The position numbers and the translations under genes were made by a program. From assembly GCA_964526735.1 (NCBI GenBank), contig CAZGLO010000007.1, forward strand, positions 1 through 64,000: a stretch of 64,000 bases of DNA, in the 5' to 3' direction. The stretch comes from JAAUSY01 sp964526735 (GTDB lineage: Bacteria > Chloroflexota > Chloroflexia > Chloroflexales > Chloroflexaceae). Under the pieces are notes generated by a model. It saw nothing but the letters and a program-made list of their open reading frames with translations. It was not told the origin of the DNA and ran no database searches. Shown in pieces: positions 15,484-24,081 of the stretch (position 1 is the first letter of the stretch; every line of letters starts with the position of its first letter).

Positions 15484-16568
15484 CGGTTGTTCTGGTTGCC
15501 ACATTTGGGACAGCAGCAGCTCTTACCGCGCTCTGCGTCCCACTGGTAATACGGCTCTGTTTCGCCCGCGGATGGCTTGCCTACCCCGGCCCGCGCCACT
15601 CCCACCGCGTCGCCACCCCAATGCTTGGTGGCTTGGCGATCCTCATTGGTTTTCTTGGCGCATTATTCCTCTCTCTTTCGCTTGAATCGCTCTCCCCGCT
15701 TCTCCAACGCACTTCCTATGAGCATCTGCGCTTGGCGCTGCTCGTTGTCGGGATGGTCTTGGTGGCGGGGGTGAGCTTGATTGATGATATCCGTGAATTG
15801 TCGCCGTGGGTGCGGCTTGGATGCCATTTCGCGGCGGCGTTGGTAGTTGTGGGGCCATATCTTTGGGAGCAAACCCTCTACCCCAACCTCATGGGAGAGC
15901 TGACCGAAGCTCACGGCATTATCCTCACCGCTTTTAATTTCCCTTTTATTGGCCAAATTCATCTTCACGACTTCAACCCGTGGCTTGCGATTGGCGCGAC
16001 GCTCTTCTGGGTCGTTGGGCTGCAAAACATGCTCAATTGGGTGGATGGGCTTGATGGTCTTGCGGCGGGTATTACCCTGATTGCGTCGCTTATTTTGGCG
16101 ATCCACGCCATCCGGCTGGGGCAGTGGACGATTGGTTTGCTACCGCTGGCATTGGCGGGAGCGTGTGCCGGTTTTTTGCCCTTTAATATGCATCCGGCGC
16201 GCTTGTTTATGGGCGATGTCGGCGCGATGACGCTTGGCTATCTGCTTGCCGTGAGCGCGATTATCGGCGGTGCGAAGCTCGCAACTGCATTATTGGTGCT
16301 TGGCGTGCCGGTGATAGATATGGCGTGGCTCATCTTCCGACGGGCGTTTCGCGGCGACTCGGTGGCGCAGCCGGGGCGTGATCACCTCCACACGCGCCTC
16401 ATTGATAGCGGTCTCTCACAGCAACGGGTCGTTCTGCTCTACTATGCGGTCAGTCTGGCTTTTGGCGGGGTGGCGCTGGTAGATGGGATGACACCAATCG
16501 CCAAATTGGGCGCGCTGATGCTCTTGGGGGGGATGGTCTTGCTGCTCCTCCTGAAACATCAGGATTGA
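15477..16568 (+). CDS. WecA/TagO-type undecaprenyl-phosphate GlcNAc-1-phosphate transferase
   Basis: 363 residues, about eleven membrane helices. Family motifs are DDIRELSPWVRLGCHF, the Asp-rich NMLNWVDGLDGLAAG, HPARLFMGDVGAMTLGYLLA and the His motif GRDHLHTRLID. Enzymes of this family start lipid-linked glycan synthesis by moving a sugar-1-phosphate onto undecaprenyl phosphate on the inner membrane face. It is distinct from the true MraY at 20560. The GTG start overlaps upp, and the gene ends just before a tandem repeat and the dcw promoter. The sugar donor is inferred from the family. Confidence 0.88.
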   Translation: MVAVVLVATFGTAAALTALCVPLVIRLCFARGWLAYPGPRHSHRVATPMLGGLAILIGFLGALFLSLSLESLSPLLQRTSYEHLRLALLVVGMVLVAGVSLIDDIRELSPWVRLGCHFAAALVVVGPYLWEQTLYPNLMGELTEAHGIILTAFNFPFIGQIHLHDFNPWLAIGATLFWVVGLQNMLNWVDGLDGLAAGITLIASLILAIHAIRLGQWTIGLLPLALAGACAGFLPFNMHPARLFMGDVGAMTLGYLLAVSAIIGGAKLATALLVLGVPVIDMAWLIFRRAFRGDSVAQPGRDHLHTRLIDSGLSQQRVVLLYYAVSLAFGGVALVDGMTPIAKLGALMLLGGMVLLLLLKHQD

Positions 16569-16629
16569 GATAGGATTGAGATAGGATTGAGATAGGATTG
16601 AGATAGGATTGAGATAGACGAGATAGACG
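16562..16629. repeat. tandem GATTGAGATAG repeats (five copies)
   Basis: Five near-perfect 11-bp units starting in the last codons of the WecA-like gene and continuing into the spacer before the dcw promoter. They decay into GAGATAGAC units. Confidence 0.9.
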
Positions 16630-16669
16630 AAATTGGGGATAGTTTACCGTTTGGGAGTCTACCATCCAG

Positions 16670-16698
16670 TTGAAAGAGCCATGCAACTACGTTATAAT
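16670..16698 (+). promoter_or_regulatory. promoter at the head of the dcw cluster
   Basis: TTGAAA (16670-16675), a 17-bp spacer and a perfect TATAAT (16693-16698); start near 16705, about 65 bases before rsmH. No mraZ gene or obvious MraZ-box repeats precede it. Confidence 0.8.
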
Positions 16699-16769
16699 AG
16701 GGCGCGGTAAACATAATAATTGGGCCAAGCGGCCAACCTATATCCAAAGCACCCTACGCAGAATGCACT

Positions 16770-17783
16770 ATGAGCACCATATCCACCACATCCACGACAT
16801 CCACCACACCCACCCACTCCTATGCCCACACTCCTGTCCTGCTTGCCGAGGTGGTTGAAGCCCTTCAGCCGTCGCCAGGCAAGCGCTTCATCGATGGTAC
16901 ATTGGGCGGGGGCGGCCACTCTGCCGCGCTCCTGCAGTCAATCCAGCCCGATGGCCACCTGATAGGCATAGATGCCGACCCTGCCGCATTGAAGGCGGCG
17001 CGGGAGCGGTTTGAGCAGCTTGGCCTCCCTAGCGAGAGTTATACCCTGCTGCACGGCTCCTTTGACACGATGCAGACGCTTATCCGTGACATGGGTGATG
17101 GAGGCAATATGGGTGATGAGCTTGTCGATGAGGGGCTTTTCGATGGGGTATTGCTCGATCTGGGCGTCTCCTCGCACCAGCTTGATACGCCGGAACGGGG
17201 CTTTTCCTTTGGGGCGTGTGGGCCGCTTGATATGCGCCTTGACCCCACCCGCGGCCAGACTGCCGCCGATTTGCTTGCCGAACTGAGTGAAGAGCGCTTA
17301 GCCGATATCATCTACCACTACGGGGAAGAGCGGTATGCGCGCCGTATTGCCCGCCGCATCGTTGAGCAGCGGCAGACCGCGCCCATCGCCACGACCGATG
17401 ATCTCGTTGCCGTGGTGACGCGAGCGATGCCCGGTCGCCCCAAACACACCCGCCAACGCATTCACCCTGCGACGCGCACCTTTCAAGCCCTGCGCATTGC
17501 TGTCAATCGGGAGCTTGAGCAGCTTGAGAATGTGCTTCCGCAAGCGGTTGAGCTGCTGCGGCCAGGCGGACGGCTTGCCATCATCAGCTTTCACTCGCTT
17601 GAAGACCGTGCCGTGAAGCTCTTTTTCCGCGCCGAGTCGGGCTACCGCGGCAATGAGACCCAACCGCGGAGTGAACAGCTGCGCATCCTGACCAAAAAGC
17701 CGATTGTGGCGGGCGAGGAAGAGGTGGCACATAATCCCCGCAGCCGGAGCGCAAAATTGCGGGTGGCAGAACGGCTCCCATAG
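16770..17783 (+). CDS. rsmH: 16S rRNA (cytosine-1402 N4)-methyltransferase RsmH
   Basis: 337 residues. The SAM-binding motif is FIDGTLGGGGHSAALL (about 40-55), with later signatures DGVLLDLGVSSHQLD, GFSFGACGPLDMRLD and FQALRIAVNRELEQLE, then ISFHSLEDRAVK. It methylates the ribosomal P site and is the usual first dcw gene after mraZ. Residues 2-13 are a Ser/Thr repeat (STISTTSTTSTTP) made by a tandem ATCCACCACATCC-like array. The real conserved start may be near YAHTPVLL. Between residues 91 and 102 there is a Met/Asp/Gly-rich insertion (MGDGGNMGDELVDEG). Confidence 0.95.
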   Translation: MSTISTTSTTSTTPTHSYAHTPVLLAEVVEALQPSPGKRFIDGTLGGGGHSAALLQSIQPDGHLIGIDADPAALKAARERFEQLGLPSESYTLLHGSFDTMQTLIRDMGDGGNMGDELVDEGLFDGVLLDLGVSSHQLDTPERGFSFGACGPLDMRLDPTRGQTAADLLAELSEERLADIIYHYGEERYARRIARRIVEQRQTAPIATTDDLVAVVTRAMPGRPKHTRQRIHPATRTFQALRIAVNRELEQLENVLPQAVELLRPGGRLAIISFHSLEDRAVKLFFRAESGYRGNETQPRSEQLRILTKKPIVAGEEEVAHNPRSRSAKLRVAERLP

Positions 17784-17793
17784 CGAGGGAATG

Positions 17794-17836
17794 CGAGAAC
17801 GTGGGAACGTGGAAATGTGGGGACGTGGAAATGTAG
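17794..17836. repeat. tandem ACGTGGAAATGTGGGG-like repeats between rsmH and the ftsL-like gene
   Basis: Imperfect copies of an 8-16 bp G-rich unit in the 106-bp spacer. Confidence 0.7.
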
Positions 17837-17889
17837 CGGAAAGACGGCCAAAAACGGTAGAAAATATAGGAGGAAAGACGAGGGGCTAG

Positions 17890-18450
17890 ATGGCAGAACA
17901 ATCATCTCGTCGGCGGGCGCGGCCAAAAACCAAAAAACCAGCATCAAAACCCGTGTCAAAACCCGTGTCAAAGCTTGCGTCAAAGCCGGAGTCAAAACCG
18001 GAGTCGCCATTATCGCCATCAGCAAGACCTCCATCGCCTCCGCTGTCGTCGCAAGATGTCAAAGCATCTCAGCAGCCAATGACACCCACAACACAACCGT
18101 GGTATATGGCTTTTGATAGCGGAAAATATCTCCTTCATGTGCTGTTGGTGCTTGGCCTGATGAGCATTATCACCCTGCGGCAGACGGGGGAAGTGGCCAC
18201 GCGGGGATATGCCGTTGCAGAGCTGGAAAAACAGCGGGTTGAGCTGATCCGCAAGCAGGATCAGCTGAAGGTGCAATATGCGATGTCGCAATCGCTCGAC
18301 CGCGTGCGGGTGCGGGCGGAGCAGCTTGGCCTCCGTCCGGCGTCGCACAGCCAAGTGCGCTATATGACCATCACAACGACCAATCTGCTTGATACGATGC
18401 CGCTCTCGCCCACCATCATGCCGCATTCCAATGCCGGTAGACAACCGTAA
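17890..18450 (+). CDS. ftsL: FtsL/DivIC-like septum protein
   Basis: 186 residues with the bitopic layout of FtsL. A long basic Pro/Ser/Lys cytoplasmic tail (1-78) includes a KPVSKPVSKLASKPE tandem repeat. One membrane helix follows (LLHVLLVLGLMSIITL, about 82-98), then an extracytoplasmic coiled coil (VAELEKQRVELIRKQDQLK) and a LGLRP segment typical of septum-forming initiator proteins. Sequence conservation in FtsL is always low, so the call rests on architecture and on its place between rsmH and ftsI. It would recruit FtsI/FtsW with FtsQ. Confidence 0.8.
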   Translation: MAEQSSRRRARPKTKKPASKPVSKPVSKLASKPESKPESPLSPSARPPSPPLSSQDVKASQQPMTPTTQPWYMAFDSGKYLLHVLLVLGLMSIITLRQTGEVATRGYAVAELEKQRVELIRKQDQLKVQYAMSQSLDRVRVRAEQLGLRPASHSQVRYMTITTTNLLDTMPLSPTIMPHSNAGRQP

Positions 18451-18458
18451 CGACCACA

Positions 18459-18509
18459 AATAAACACGAATAAACACGAATAAGCACGATTAAGCACGTA
18501 AAACACGAT
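18459..18509. repeat. tandem TAAACACGAA repeats upstream of ftsI
   Basis: About five 10-bp units, drifting to TAAGCACGAT, fill most of the 78-bp gap between the ftsL-like gene and ftsI. Confidence 0.85.
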
Positions 18510-18528
18510 TTCTCTGCAAGGTAACTCT

Positions 18529-20376
18529 ATGTCAACCCCTTCTGCGCAACCGAGACGGCGGCGATCTGCCCCGCCAGACCCCGCTCCTCCCACCAGCAAC
18601 GTGGTTATCCCCGAATGGCGTATCATCGCGATTTTTGGGGTTGCGCTGCTGTTGATTGCGCGGGTCGTCCTGCGCTTGACCGATTTGCAGATTATCCAGC
18701 GGGAAAGCCTCGCCGCGATGGCCAGCCGCGAGATTGCCAAGGAGATTGTCCTGCAGCCCAACCGCGGTATGATTGTCGATGCGCAGGGCAATATTCTGGC
18801 GATGGATGTTGAACGGCAGAGCTTATGGGCCAACCCCACTCAGCTCTCTGCAGAGAAAGCTCCGCGCCTTGCCCTGACCATCGCGCCGCTTGTCAATCAA
18901 GAGATTGAGCACGTCTTGGAGGCGCTGACCCGCCACGATGCCCAATGGGTGCCGGTGGCGCGCTGGCTAGAGCCGAAAGTCGCTGCACAGATTGCGCTGC
19001 TGGATGAGCCGGGGCTATATCTGGTGTATGAACCGCGCCGCTTCTACCCGCAGTCAACGTTTGCGGCCCACGTGGTTGGGGCGGTCAACGATAACGGCGA
19101 TGGCATTACCGGCGTGGAGAGCTTCTACAACACCGCGCTTAAAGGCATTACGGGGACATTGCAGGCAGAGTTCGATAGCGGCCACAACCCGATTGCCATC
19201 GCCCCGCTTGAGACAGAACCCGCCCGTGACGGCGAAAACTTGCGCTTGACTATCGACTCGCTGATACAGAACGTGATTGAGGAGGAGCTGAAAGCGGGTA
19301 TTGAGAAGCAAGAGGCCGAAGGCGGCACGATTATCGTCATGGATCCGCAAACTGGTGCAATCCGTGGGATGACAAGCTGGCCAACGTTTGACCCCAACCG
19401 CTACACCAAATATCCCGCCGAGGTCTACAGCCGCAACCCCGCCGTGAGTCAGTTGTATGAGCCAGGCAGTACTTTTAAGATTATCACGGCGGCGGCAGGG
19501 CTGCAATCACGCTCCTTTACCGCCGACACCGTCGTGCAGGATACCGGCGTGATTGAGCGCTATGGGCTGGAAATCCACAACTGGAACTCGCTGGGCAATG
19601 GGATGATCAACGTGGGGGAGATGCTCTACCATTCTAGCAACGTCGCCGCGGTGAAGCTCAACGAGATAACCGGCCCAGAAAACTTCTACTCAACGGTCTA
19701 CGATTTTGGCTTTGGCGCGCCGACTGGCATCGATCTTGGTGGCGAAGAGCAAGGCATCGTCCGCGACTTCTCCTCGCCCTCCTACGACAAGGCCGTTTTT
19801 GTGAGTAATTCGTATGGGCAGGGCATTGCGATGACGCCACTGCAGCTTGTGCGGGCGGTTGCGGCTATTGCCAACGATGGTGTCCTCATGCAGCCCTACG
19901 TGGTGCAAGAGCGTTGCCAATCATTTGACCCTGAGCACAATCGCGGGACGCAGTGCGAAGTTACCACGCCCACCTCCGTTGGTCGCGTGGTTGATCAGGG
20001 GGTGGCGTGGACAATCCGGCGGATGTTGGTGCATGCCGCCAATCACTATGCGCCGGTGGTGTGGCAGCCGCGGACGGGGAGTTATGCTGACCAATGGCTG
20101 GTGCCCGGCTATGAGGTGTGTGCCAAGACAGGCACGGCGTCTATCCCCCTGCCGGAGGGCGGCTACGACCCACGCTATATTATCGGCTCGGTGATAGGCA
20201 TTGCCCCCGCAGAACAGGCGCGCTATGTGGTGCTGGTAAAGATCGACCGTCCAGAGAAGGATAATTGGGGGGTGCAGGCGGCGATACCTATCTTCCAACG
20301 GGTCGTCGAGCGGCTGATGCGGTATGGGCGGATCGCCCCCAACCCGGCCTGTCTCAGCCCGGGACAGCAGTTATAG
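18529..20376 (+). CDS. ftsI: FtsI-type peptidoglycan transpeptidase (class B PBP)
   Basis: 615 residues. A cytoplasmic Pro/Arg tail is followed by one membrane helix (IIAIFGVALLLIARVVL, about 29-45) and a PBP dimerisation domain beginning LQPNRGMIVDAQGNILA. The transpeptidase domain has the catalytic tetrad Ser314-Thr-Phe-Lys317 in YEPGSTFK, the SxN motif in YHSSNVAAVK and Lys533-Thr-Gly in VCAKTGTAS. It cross-links septal peptidoglycan, the target of beta-lactams. No PASTA domains are present. A Cys pair around residues 463-480 (ERCQSFDPEH...TQCEV) lies in the external domain and could form a disulfide. Confidence 0.94.
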   Translation: MSTPSAQPRRRRSAPPDPAPPTSNVVIPEWRIIAIFGVALLLIARVVLRLTDLQIIQRESLAAMASREIAKEIVLQPNRGMIVDAQGNILAMDVERQSLWANPTQLSAEKAPRLALTIAPLVNQEIEHVLEALTRHDAQWVPVARWLEPKVAAQIALLDEPGLYLVYEPRRFYPQSTFAAHVVGAVNDNGDGITGVESFYNTALKGITGTLQAEFDSGHNPIAIAPLETEPARDGENLRLTIDSLIQNVIEEELKAGIEKQEAEGGTIIVMDPQTGAIRGMTSWPTFDPNRYTKYPAEVYSRNPAVSQLYEPGSTFKIITAAAGLQSRSFTADTVVQDTGVIERYGLEIHNWNSLGNGMINVGEMLYHSSNVAAVKLNEITGPENFYSTVYDFGFGAPTGIDLGGEEQGIVRDFSSPSYDKAVFVSNSYGQGIAMTPLQLVRAVAAIANDGVLMQPYVVQERCQSFDPEHNRGTQCEVTTPTSVGRVVDQGVAWTIRRMLVHAANHYAPVVWQPRTGSYADQWLVPGYEVCAKTGTASIPLPEGGYDPRYIIGSVIGIAPAEQARYVVLVKIDRPEKDNWGVQAAIPIFQRVVERLMRYGRIAPNPACLSPGQQL

Positions 20377-20480
20377 CGCTAAGTCTCTTCACATCTCCCA
20401 CGAGGAGATACGGGGATGCATCATAGACGCACAATAGGTGTACGATAACGTACGATAACATATCGTTCGGTTTGTTTTTG

Positions 20481-20489
20481 TGCTACAAT
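20481..20489 (+). promoter_or_regulatory. extended -10 element before mraY
   Basis: TGC plus TACAAT (20484-20489), about 70 bp upstream of mraY, within a 180-bp gap after ftsI. A direct repeat GTACGATAAC (two copies around 20440-20460) lies just upstream. No clear -35. Confidence 0.45.
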
Positions 20490-20559
20490 GCCGCTCACGA
20501 AGGGGGAGGAGAAAGCAAGTGTGGATGTGTTTGTAGTGTAGAAAGGAAATGGCGCACCC

Positions 20560-21705
20560 TTGCTGTGTGGAGGGGGGTCGCGCCTGCCACCTGTGAATCT
20601 TCTGCGAGCAGTTCTTATTCACGATGTCGCCCGTGCACTTCTTCTGGCGTCGGCAGCCTTCCTGCTGATGCTGATGGCAGAAGGGTGGTGGATTCAGTTT
20701 GCCCGAAAACACCAGATTGGCAAGCAAATACGGGCGGATGGCCCACAGAGCCATATGACCAAGATGGGTACCCCAACCATGGGAGGGGTGATGATTGTGG
20801 CGACGGTTGTGGTGCTGACGGCCCTCTTCAACCTGGTTGACCGCTGGTCGATGTTGCTGCCGATTGGGGTATTCGTCAGTTTTGCGATTTTAGGCGCGGT
20901 TGACGATTGGAAGTCGCTCACCAATTCAAAATCGAAGACCTATGGCTTTACCGTCAAGAATAAGTTCTTCCTGATGGTCTTAATCGCCTTTATCGCCAGC
21001 CTTATTCTCTATCTCCCCGCACCGTTTGGTCTTGCCCACTCTGGTCTGGTGCGTATTCCCTTTGTGGGGACGTTCGACATTGGGCTGCTCTTCATCCCCC
21101 TTGCCACCTTCCTCATCGTAGGGACGGCCAACGCCGTCAACCTCACGGACGGGCTAGATAGCTTGGCGGGGATCAACCTGACGCTGGCATTTGGAGCCTA
21201 CGGCGTGATGACCTTCCTCTCCACGCCCTTCCTGACCAACCTGATGGTCTTTACCCTGACGTTGGCGGGGTCGTGTGCGGCCTTCCTCTGGTACAACGCG
21301 CATCCGGCGCAGGTCTTTATGGGCGATACGGGGTCATTGGCGTTGGGGGCGGTATTAGCCGTGGTCTCCCTCCAGTCGCAGCAGTGGATCCTCTTGCCTA
21401 TTGTGGGCGTTATTTTTGTGATCGAGGCATTGTCTGTTATCATTCAAACAAGCTACTTCAAATGGACGAAGAAGCGGTTTGGCGAAGGTCGGCGGATATT
21501 CAAGATGGCCCCGCTCCACCACCACTTTGAGCTTATCGGGTGGAGCCAGACCCAAGTCACCCAACGATTTGCCTTAGTGGGCGTGGTCGCGGCGATGATA
21601 GGCATCTCTATGGCCTTGACCTTCGCTGCGGAGAAGCCTGTCTTGGAGATAGCTCCGGCCCCCACCCCGCTCTCGCCCGATGTACGGGCCGATATTGGGC
21701 ATTGA
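20560..21705 (+). CDS. mraY: phospho-MurNAc-pentapeptide transferase MraY
   Basis: About 370-381 residues, ten membrane helices. It transfers phospho-MurNAc-pentapeptide to undecaprenyl phosphate, making lipid I. Motifs: MTKMGTPTMGGVMIV, LGAVDDWKSLTNSKSK (DD pair), NAVNLTDGLDSLAG, HPAQVFMGDTGSLALG and MAPLHHHFELIGWSQTQV. The start is unclear: the open frame begins at a TTG (20560) with AAAGGAA upstream, while a GTG at 20593 (product starting VNLLRAVLIHD) fits the family start better but lacks a good ribosome site. The C-terminal 25 residues after FAAEKPVLE are extra. Confidence 0.94.
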   Translation: MLCGGGSRLPPVNLLRAVLIHDVARALLLASAAFLLMLMAEGWWIQFARKHQIGKQIRADGPQSHMTKMGTPTMGGVMIVATVVVLTALFNLVDRWSMLLPIGVFVSFAILGAVDDWKSLTNSKSKTYGFTVKNKFFLMVLIAFIASLILYLPAPFGLAHSGLVRIPFVGTFDIGLLFIPLATFLIVGTANAVNLTDGLDSLAGINLTLAFGAYGVMTFLSTPFLTNLMVFTLTLAGSCAAFLWYNAHPAQVFMGDTGSLALGAVLAVVSLQSQQWILLPIVGVIFVIEALSVIIQTSYFKWTKKRFGEGRRIFKMAPLHHHFELIGWSQTQVTQRFALVGVVAAMIGISMALTFAAEKPVLEIAPAPTPLSPDVRADIGH

Positions 21706-21730
21706 GTAGAATGCAGCATTTCGGAAAGGG

Positions 21731-23284
21731 ATGAGATTGGCAACCCGAGACGATAGCACCCTCCATCATGAGCCAGATGACCCACGCGCCGCCTTTCAAG
21801 GGGTGCGGGTCTTGGTGATGGGGCTTGGTGTCCACGGAGGTGGGCTTGGGGTGGCACGGTGGCTCTACCACTACGGCGCGCATGTCACTATCACCGATAT
21901 GGCCGATGCACAAGCGCTCACCATCCCCCTTGCTCAGCTTGATGAGCTGGTGGCGGTCGGCTCGCCCAACGGCGGCACGATGCATTATGTGCTTGGCGAA
22001 CACCGATTCGAGGATTTCCAGAACCACGAGGTGGTGGTCGTCAATCCGGCGGTGCGGCCCGACTCGCCTTGGATCGCCCACGCCCGGCAGGCAGGCGCGC
22101 GCATTGAGACGGAAATGACGCTCTTTTTCCGCTACTGCCCTGGGCCGATATTGGGCATCACGGGGACGAAAGGCAAGACAACCACCGCCACGCTCACCGC
22201 GGCAATCTTGCGGCAGCACGACCCCAATACGTTGTTGGCAGGCAATTTGCGGGTGTCGGCGTTGGATGTGTTAGAGCGCATCACCCCCACGACGCCGGTC
22301 GTGCTTGAGCTGAGTAGCTTCCAACTGATGGGGTTGGGCGAACGCGGCTATAGCCCATCCTATGCGTGTATCACCAACCTCGCCCCCGACCATCTCAACT
22401 ACCACGGCACGATGGATGAGTATGCCGATGCGAAGCGGCACATCTTTCTCCACCAGCAGCCGGGTGATATCGTCGTCCTGCCGCATCAAGAGGCCGCATT
22501 TTGGCTTGAGGGGGCAGATTCTCCTCTACCTTCCACCGTCAAGACCTTCTCTACCAAGCCGGGAGCACACGCCAATTGTGCGGTCACCATCGGGCCGGAA
22601 GTGAACAGTGCCCACATTATCTACCACGATAATCTCGACGATTTGAATAGTCCAGCTACAGCGGACAACATTCTCTTTGCGCTGGACGATATTCGGCTTG
22701 CGGGCGAGCACAACCTCGCCAATGTGATGGCCGCGGCCACCCTTGCCAAGTGCTTTGGCGTGGCCCACGAGAAGATTAAGAGCGGCGTCCGGTCATTCCA
22801 CGGGGTCGAACACCGCCTTGAACCCGTCGCGACCCTTGACGATGTGCGCTATGTGAACGACACGACCGCAACCAACCCCGTTGCCGTGCAAGCGTCGTTG
22901 GCGAGCTTTGAGGAGCCGATTGTGCTGTTGGCGGGTGGGGCCGATAAAGGGTTGGCGTTTGAGGAGACAGCACAGGTGATTGCCCGGCGGGTGAAAGCAC
23001 TCATCTTGTTGGCGGGCAGCGCGACGGAACAATTGCGGCAGGAAGTCATCTACGCAGAGCAGCACCACGTCCACCGCACCCAGCCACTGCCCATCTACGG
23101 CCCGTACAACGACTTTGCCGCCGCGATTACCCAAGCACGGGCGATGGCGGTGGCGGGGGATATCGTATTGCTCTCGCCCGGATGCGCCAGTTTTGGTATG
23201 TTTCGGAATGAGTTTCACCGTGGCGAAGAGTTTCGGCATATCGTGACCTCATTGGCAGGTTCCCAAAGCGAAACAGAAGAATAG
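21731..23284 (+). CDS. murD: UDP-MurNAc-L-alanine:D-glutamate ligase MurD
   Basis: 517 residues, longer than the usual 440-460 because of loops in the central domain and an N-terminal leader of about 20 residues. N-terminal Rossmann-like domain (VRVLVMGLGVHGGGLGVARW), the ATP loop GTKGKTTTATL at about 144-154, the Mur central signatures SSFQLMGLG and APDHLNYHGTMDEYADAK, and the C-terminal HRLEPVATLDDVRYVNDTTA with LAGGADKGL. It adds D-Glu to UDP-MurNAc-L-Ala. An acidic Asn/Asp-rich stretch around residues 295-312 (IYHDNLDDLNSP) interrupts the central domain. Confidence 0.94.
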   Translation: MRLATRDDSTLHHEPDDPRAAFQGVRVLVMGLGVHGGGLGVARWLYHYGAHVTITDMADAQALTIPLAQLDELVAVGSPNGGTMHYVLGEHRFEDFQNHEVVVVNPAVRPDSPWIAHARQAGARIETEMTLFFRYCPGPILGITGTKGKTTTATLTAAILRQHDPNTLLAGNLRVSALDVLERITPTTPVVLELSSFQLMGLGERGYSPSYACITNLAPDHLNYHGTMDEYADAKRHIFLHQQPGDIVVLPHQEAAFWLEGADSPLPSTVKTFSTKPGAHANCAVTIGPEVNSAHIIYHDNLDDLNSPATADNILFALDDIRLAGEHNLANVMAAATLAKCFGVAHEKIKSGVRSFHGVEHRLEPVATLDDVRYVNDTTATNPVAVQASLASFEEPIVLLAGGADKGLAFEETAQVIARRVKALILLAGSATEQLRQEVIYAEQHHVHRTQPLPIYGPYNDFAAAITQARAMAVAGDIVLLSPGCASFGMFRNEFHRGEEFRHIVTSLAGSQSETEE

Positions 23285-23307
23285 AAGAGATGAAAAGAAC
23301 CTAAATT

Positions 23308-24054
23308 ATGCTTCGACTACCAATTGCGTCAACCAATACCCCCGCCACGTGGATATTGCTGGGGATGAACATCAGCGTTTATGTGCTCATCTTTATTGGA
23401 GCACTTTTCCTTTCGATGGCCATTGATGAGTCGTTTGGCCTTTCGCGGGCAGTGCTCTTGTCGTTTGGCTGGAAAGAAAACGCTCGCATCCTCTATTATG
23501 GCGAATATTGGCGGTTTTTCACGGCGATGTTCCTCCACGGCGGCCTGCTACACATCGGCTTCAACGGGTTTGCGCTCTACGTCCTTGGCCCCGAAACCGA
23601 ACGCATCTACGGCACGGCCCGATTCCTTGGGGTCTATTTTGTGGCGGGGTTGGCGGGCGGTATCGCCTCATACGCGTTCACGCCTTCCCCGTCGGTGGGG
23701 GCAAGCGGGGCGATTTTTGGCCTGATTGGGGCATTGTCGGTCTTCTTTTACACCACCCGCGATGTGTTTGGCGAATTTAGCCGCCAGCAACTGCAATCGA
23801 TGATCGTCATCATCATCATCAACCTGCTCTTTGGGATGGGATCTGGCGGCGTGATTGACAACTATGCGCATATTGGTGGATTGCTGGGCGGGGTGGCGAG
23901 TGGTTGGTTCCTCGTCCCGCGCTACTCCATCGACCGGCGGTTTATGCCTCCCGTCCTAGAGCGGCATACCGCGCAAGCAAATTGGGCAAGCGTGGCGGGA
24001 ATTGTGGTTGTGCTAGTGGTGATGACGCTCTTTATCACCCCTCCCATCCGATAA
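23308..24054 (+). CDS. rhomboid-family intramembrane serine protease
   Basis: 248 residues, six to seven membrane helices. The catalytic Ser lies in GASGAIFG (near residue 133) and the His in AHIGGLLGG (near 188). The HGGLLHIGFN motif and the Glu-rich GPETERIYG are also typical. Rhomboids cleave membrane proteins within the bilayer. Its position between murD and ftsW, with gaps of 23 and 27 bp, makes it part of the dcw transcript and suggests a division- or wall-related substrate; that is inference. Confidence 0.92.
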   Translation: MLRLPIASTNTPATWILLGMNISVYVLIFIGALFLSMAIDESFGLSRAVLLSFGWKENARILYYGEYWRFFTAMFLHGGLLHIGFNGFALYVLGPETERIYGTARFLGVYFVAGLAGGIASYAFTPSPSVGASGAIFGLIGALSVFFYTTRDVFGEFSRQQLQSMIVIIIINLLFGMGSGGVIDNYAHIGGLLGGVASGWFLVPRYSIDRRFMPPVLERHTAQANWASVAGIVVVLVVMTLFITPPIR

Positions 24055-24081
24055 TGACAGCCGACAAAGAACGAACCAATC

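Noticed and set aside
16569..16769. mraZ gene or MraZ binding repeats before rsmH
   Set aside because: The 200-bp spacer holds tandem GATTGAGATAG repeats and a promoter but no coding sequence.
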